Source of the DNA: an uncultured Lachnospiraceae bacterium
GTDB lineage: Bacteria; Bacillota; Clostridia; Lachnospirales; Lachnospiraceae
Length of the DNA: 6,869 nt
Reading direction: 5' to 3'
Assembly (NCBI GenBank): GCA_902783445.1
Contig: CACZQX010000125.1
Location: 1-6,869, forward strand
Shown here: positions 4,485 through 6,869 of the stretch, in pieces
Layout: every line of letters begins with the position of its first letter
How positions within the stretch are numbered: position 1 is the first letter of the stretch
The notes under the pieces: generated by a model
Told to the model about the DNA's origin: nothing
Databases searched by the model: none
What the model saw: only the letters and a program-made list of their open reading frames with translations
Program-made: the position numbers and the translations under genes

Positions 4485-6869
4485 ATGTCGTTAAAATTTG
4501 TAGTGGGACCTTCGGGTTCAGGTAAATCATACAAAATGTGTAAGGAAATGGTGGATATTTCTTTGGAAAATCTGTCAAATTCTCTTATAGCCATTGTTCC
4601 GGAGCAATTTACCATGCAGACTCAAAAAGACATTGTAATGATGCATCCAAACAAAGGAACAATGAATATAGATATTCTGAGTTTCGATCGTCTTGCATAC
4701 AGGGTTTTTGAGGAACTGGGATGGAAAAATCCCGAGCTTTTGGATGATACCGGCAAAAACCTTATTTTAAGGCGCGTAATAGACAAAAACGCGGATAATT
4801 TGCAAGTCTATAAAGACAGATCTCGCTCGGTGGGCTTTGTTGAAGAAATGAAGTCTGTTATTTCCGAGCTCTATCAATATAATATCGATGATGAAAAGTT
4901 TGATAAAATGCTTGAAATAGCATCTTCCAAGCCTGTCTTAAGTAAAAAGCTAAAAGACATTAATTTTATTTACAAATGTTTCAAAGAAGAAACCAAAGAA
5001 AAATACACCACAAAAGAAGCCTTGCTTGACATACTTGCCCGTCTTGTTCCTCTGTCTAAAATAATCAAAAGCAGTGAAATATACATAGACGGATTTACGG
5101 GATTTACGCCTGTTCAGTATTCTTTACTTGCAATGCTTATAAGATATGCAAAAAATGTCACCGTTGCCTTAACAATCGACTATAAAGAGTGCGGTCATTT
5201 GGAAAACCCAAAGGAATTCGAACTTTTTGCTTTAAGCAAGCAGACCATCAACAGACTCTCAAGGATTGCGGCGGAAAACAATGTTTCGGTCGAAGGACTT
5301 ATTGCAGCCGGAAATGAAGGAGAAAAAACTCGGATTCCTTACAGATTTGCAAACAGTAAGATGCTTGCCCATTTGGAAGCGGGTATTTTCAGACTTAAAA
5401 AGCCAAAAGCTATAGCTGCGGATGGGGATATAAGATTGATTTCTTGCGAAGATGCATCAAGCGAAGCGGAAAAAATCGCCATAGAAATAAACAAACTGGT
5501 TAAAAAAGAAGGCTATCGCTACAGAGATATAGCGGTTATTACATCGGATTCGGAAACATATAACGCAATTATTCGCGATGTATTTGAAATAAATGATATT
5601 CCCGCTTTTATCGATTTGAAAAGAAGACTTAAGTCAAATCCTTTAATGGCAGGCGTTTTGGCGGCGTTAAAGGCAGTTGAAAGCAAATTTGCCTATGAAG
5701 ATGTATTTAATTACCTAAAATCTGGAATGTGCGCAATAGAAAGGAAAGACCTTTTCAGCCTGGAAAACTATGCTCGCGCAAAGGGTATAAAAGGCAAAAA
5801 GAAATGGGAGAGCGAATGGATCAAAGCCTCACCGGATGGGGATGACATCGAAAAACTAAATGAGATAAGAATAGCGGCAATTTCGGATTTGATAGATTTA
5901 TATGATGCCCTAAAAGGTCACAAAAAAACCGTTAAGGAGTTAACCAAAAGACTATACGATTTTGTTGTGAAAATGGACTTTAAGTCAAAGGTTGAAAAAT
6001 TCGAAGAAGAAGCAAAGCTTTCCGGAAAGGCGGAGCTTGCAAGCGAATACGAGCAGGTTTACAAGCTTCTTATAGAATTTTTTGATAAACTCGTTGATTT
6101 AAACGGAGATGAGAAACTGTCCTTAAGCGATTATATAAGGCTTGTGGAGTCCGGATTTGAAGAACTTAAATGCGGAGTAATACCATCGCGTGTAGACCAG
6201 GTTGTGGTGGGTGATCTTCAAAGAACAAGATTAAAAGACATAAAAGCCTTGTTTTTTGTCGGCGTTAATGATGGTCGTGTACCGAAAATCAATGCATCTT
6301 CGGGTCTTTTAACGCAAAACGACAAGAAGTTTCTGGAAGTTGGGGGAATAGAGCTTTCGCCCACAAATGTAATGCAAAGCTATATTCAAAGATTTTATCT
6401 GTATTTGGCTATGACAAAACCCTCAAGGAAGCTTGTTATTACATACAGCAGACTTGATGAGGAGTCCAACGAGGCAGAAGCATCAAGCATAGTAAAAGGC
6501 TTGAAAAGGATGTTTACGGGCCTTGAAGAAGAAGTGTACTTCGACTTTGATTTTAAAGATGTTTCCTCACATGCTTACTTAAAAAAATATATTGCAAAAG
6601 CAGTGGCGGGCTATGCAAAAGGAGAAAAATACGCATCGCTGTTTTCACTGTTTGATTTAATGGGTAAAGACGCAAGCTTTGAAAAATATGTCGAAAAGGC
6701 CTTTAAGGCTGCCTTTTATGAAAGACTGTCGGAAAACTTAAATTCCGAAATTGCAAAACTTCTTTTCGGAGAAAGAATCAAGGCCGGCGTATCACGTTTT
6801 GAAGCATATGCATCTTGCGCCTTTGAACACTTTTTGCAATATGGTCTTAAGCTGAGAAAAAGGCAGCAA
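4485..6869 (+). CDS. addB: ATP-dependent helicase/nuclease subunit B, AddB (3'-truncated)
   Basis: AddB pairs with AddA to resect double-strand DNA breaks up to a Chi site and prepare them for RecA, the Firmicute counterpart of RecBCD. I translated the frame by hand: 795 codons without a stop to the last base. Family members have about 1,100-1,170 residues, so roughly a third is missing. The P-loop GPSGSGKS is at 8-15 (Lys 14). VPEQFTMQTQK (38-48), ILSFDRLAYRVFEE (about 64-77), IYIDGFTGFTPVQ (199-211, Walker B-like Asp 202) and VVVGDLQRTRLKDIKALFFVG with NDGRVPK (573-601) are family landmarks. Near the right edge, Cys 778 in ASCAFEHFLQYGLKL matches the first of four cysteines that hold an iron-sulphur cluster in B. 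subtilis AddB; the nuclease motif and other three cysteines lie beyond the window. In that species AddB recognises Chi and its helicase part is not an active motor. addA is expected downstream. Confidence 0.96.
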   Translation, partial: MSLKFVVGPSGSGKSYKMCKEMVDISLENLSNSLIAIVPEQFTMQTQKDIVMMHPNKGTMNIDILSFDRLAYRVFEELGWKNPELLDDTGKNLILRRVIDKNADNLQVYKDRSRSVGFVEEMKSVISELYQYNIDDEKFDKMLEIASSKPVLSKKLKDINFIYKCFKEETKEKYTTKEALLDILARLVPLSKIIKSSEIYIDGFTGFTPVQYSLLAMLIRYAKNVTVALTIDYKECGHLENPKEFELFALSKQTINRLSRIAAENNVSVEGLIAAGNEGEKTRIPYRFANSKMLAHLEAGIFRLKKPKAIAADGDIRLISCEDASSEAEKIAIEINKLVKKEGYRYRDIAVITSDSETYNAIIRDVFEINDIPAFIDLKRRLKSNPLMAGVLAALKAVESKFAYEDVFNYLKSGMCAIERKDLFSLENYARAKGIKGKKKWESEWIKASPDGDDIEKLNEIRIAAISDLIDLYDALKGHKKTVKELTKRLYDFVVKMDFKSKVEKFEEEAKLSGKAELASEYEQVYKLLIEFFDKLVDLNGDEKLSLSDYIRLVESGFEELKCGVIPSRVDQVVVGDLQRTRLKDIKALFFVGVNDGRVPKINASSGLLTQNDKKFLEVGGIELSPTNVMQSYIQRFYLYLAMTKPSRKLVITYSRLDEESNEAEASSIVKGLKRMFTGLEEEVYFDFDFKDVSSHAYLKKYIAKAVAGYAKGEKYASLFSLFDLMGKDASFEKYVEKAFKAAFYERLSENLNSEIAKLLFGERIKAGVSRFEAYASCAFEHFLQYGLKLRKRQQ

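Noticed and set aside
1..6869. Mobile element, CRISPR array, tRNA or phage-defence system
   Set aside because: No transposase, spaced repeat array, tRNA-like sequence or defence gene was seen; all coding space is taken by four housekeeping or surface genes.

Overview
The window looks like ordinary chromosome from an AT-rich, Gram-positive anaerobe of the Clostridia, most likely a member of the Lachnospiraceae. This rests on four things: a class III fructose-1,6-bisphosphatase, an AddB-type recombination nuclease whose N-terminal motifs (VPEQFTMQTQK, MNIDILSFDRLAYRVFEE) resemble Lachnospiraceae AddB proteins as I remember them, a class B-type sortase, and AGGGAG-like ribosome binding sites with sigma-A type promoters. 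The assignment is from memory of families, not from a search.

Layout, all on the + strand. Bases 1-1722 are the 3' part of fbp; its start lies upstream of the window. Bases 1723-2142 are a 420-base non-coding stretch that ends in a near-perfect sigma-A promoter (2026-2054) and a leader of about 80 bases with a small perfect hairpin. Bases 2143-3282 encode a secreted cell-wall hydrolase (signal peptide, two SH3b domains, NlpC/P60 catalytic domain), closed by a strong terminator (3292-3322). An extended -10 promoter right behind that terminator drives a class B-type sortase (3411-4358), also closed by a strong terminator (4380-4428). From 4485 to the right edge runs the first 795 codons of addB, which has no stop in the window.

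The genes appear to be separate transcription units rather than one operon: both intergenic gaps after the hydrolase and the sortase carry terminators, and the hydrolase and sortase each have their own promoter. Fbp serves gluconeogenesis, the hydrolase and sortase act at the cell surface, and AddB acts in double-strand break repair. The hydrolase has no sorting signal at its C terminus, so it is not the sortase's substrate; its SH3b domains probably hold it to the wall non-covalently.

I found no mobile element, CRISPR array, RNA gene or novel multi-gene system. The most interesting signals are regulatory and concentrated in the 420-base region before the hydrolase: a cluster of GTGTT motifs on both strands, a dyad that exactly fills the promoter spacer, and a leader hairpin. 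In the proteins, the hydrolase's third catalytic position appears to be Asp instead of the usual His.
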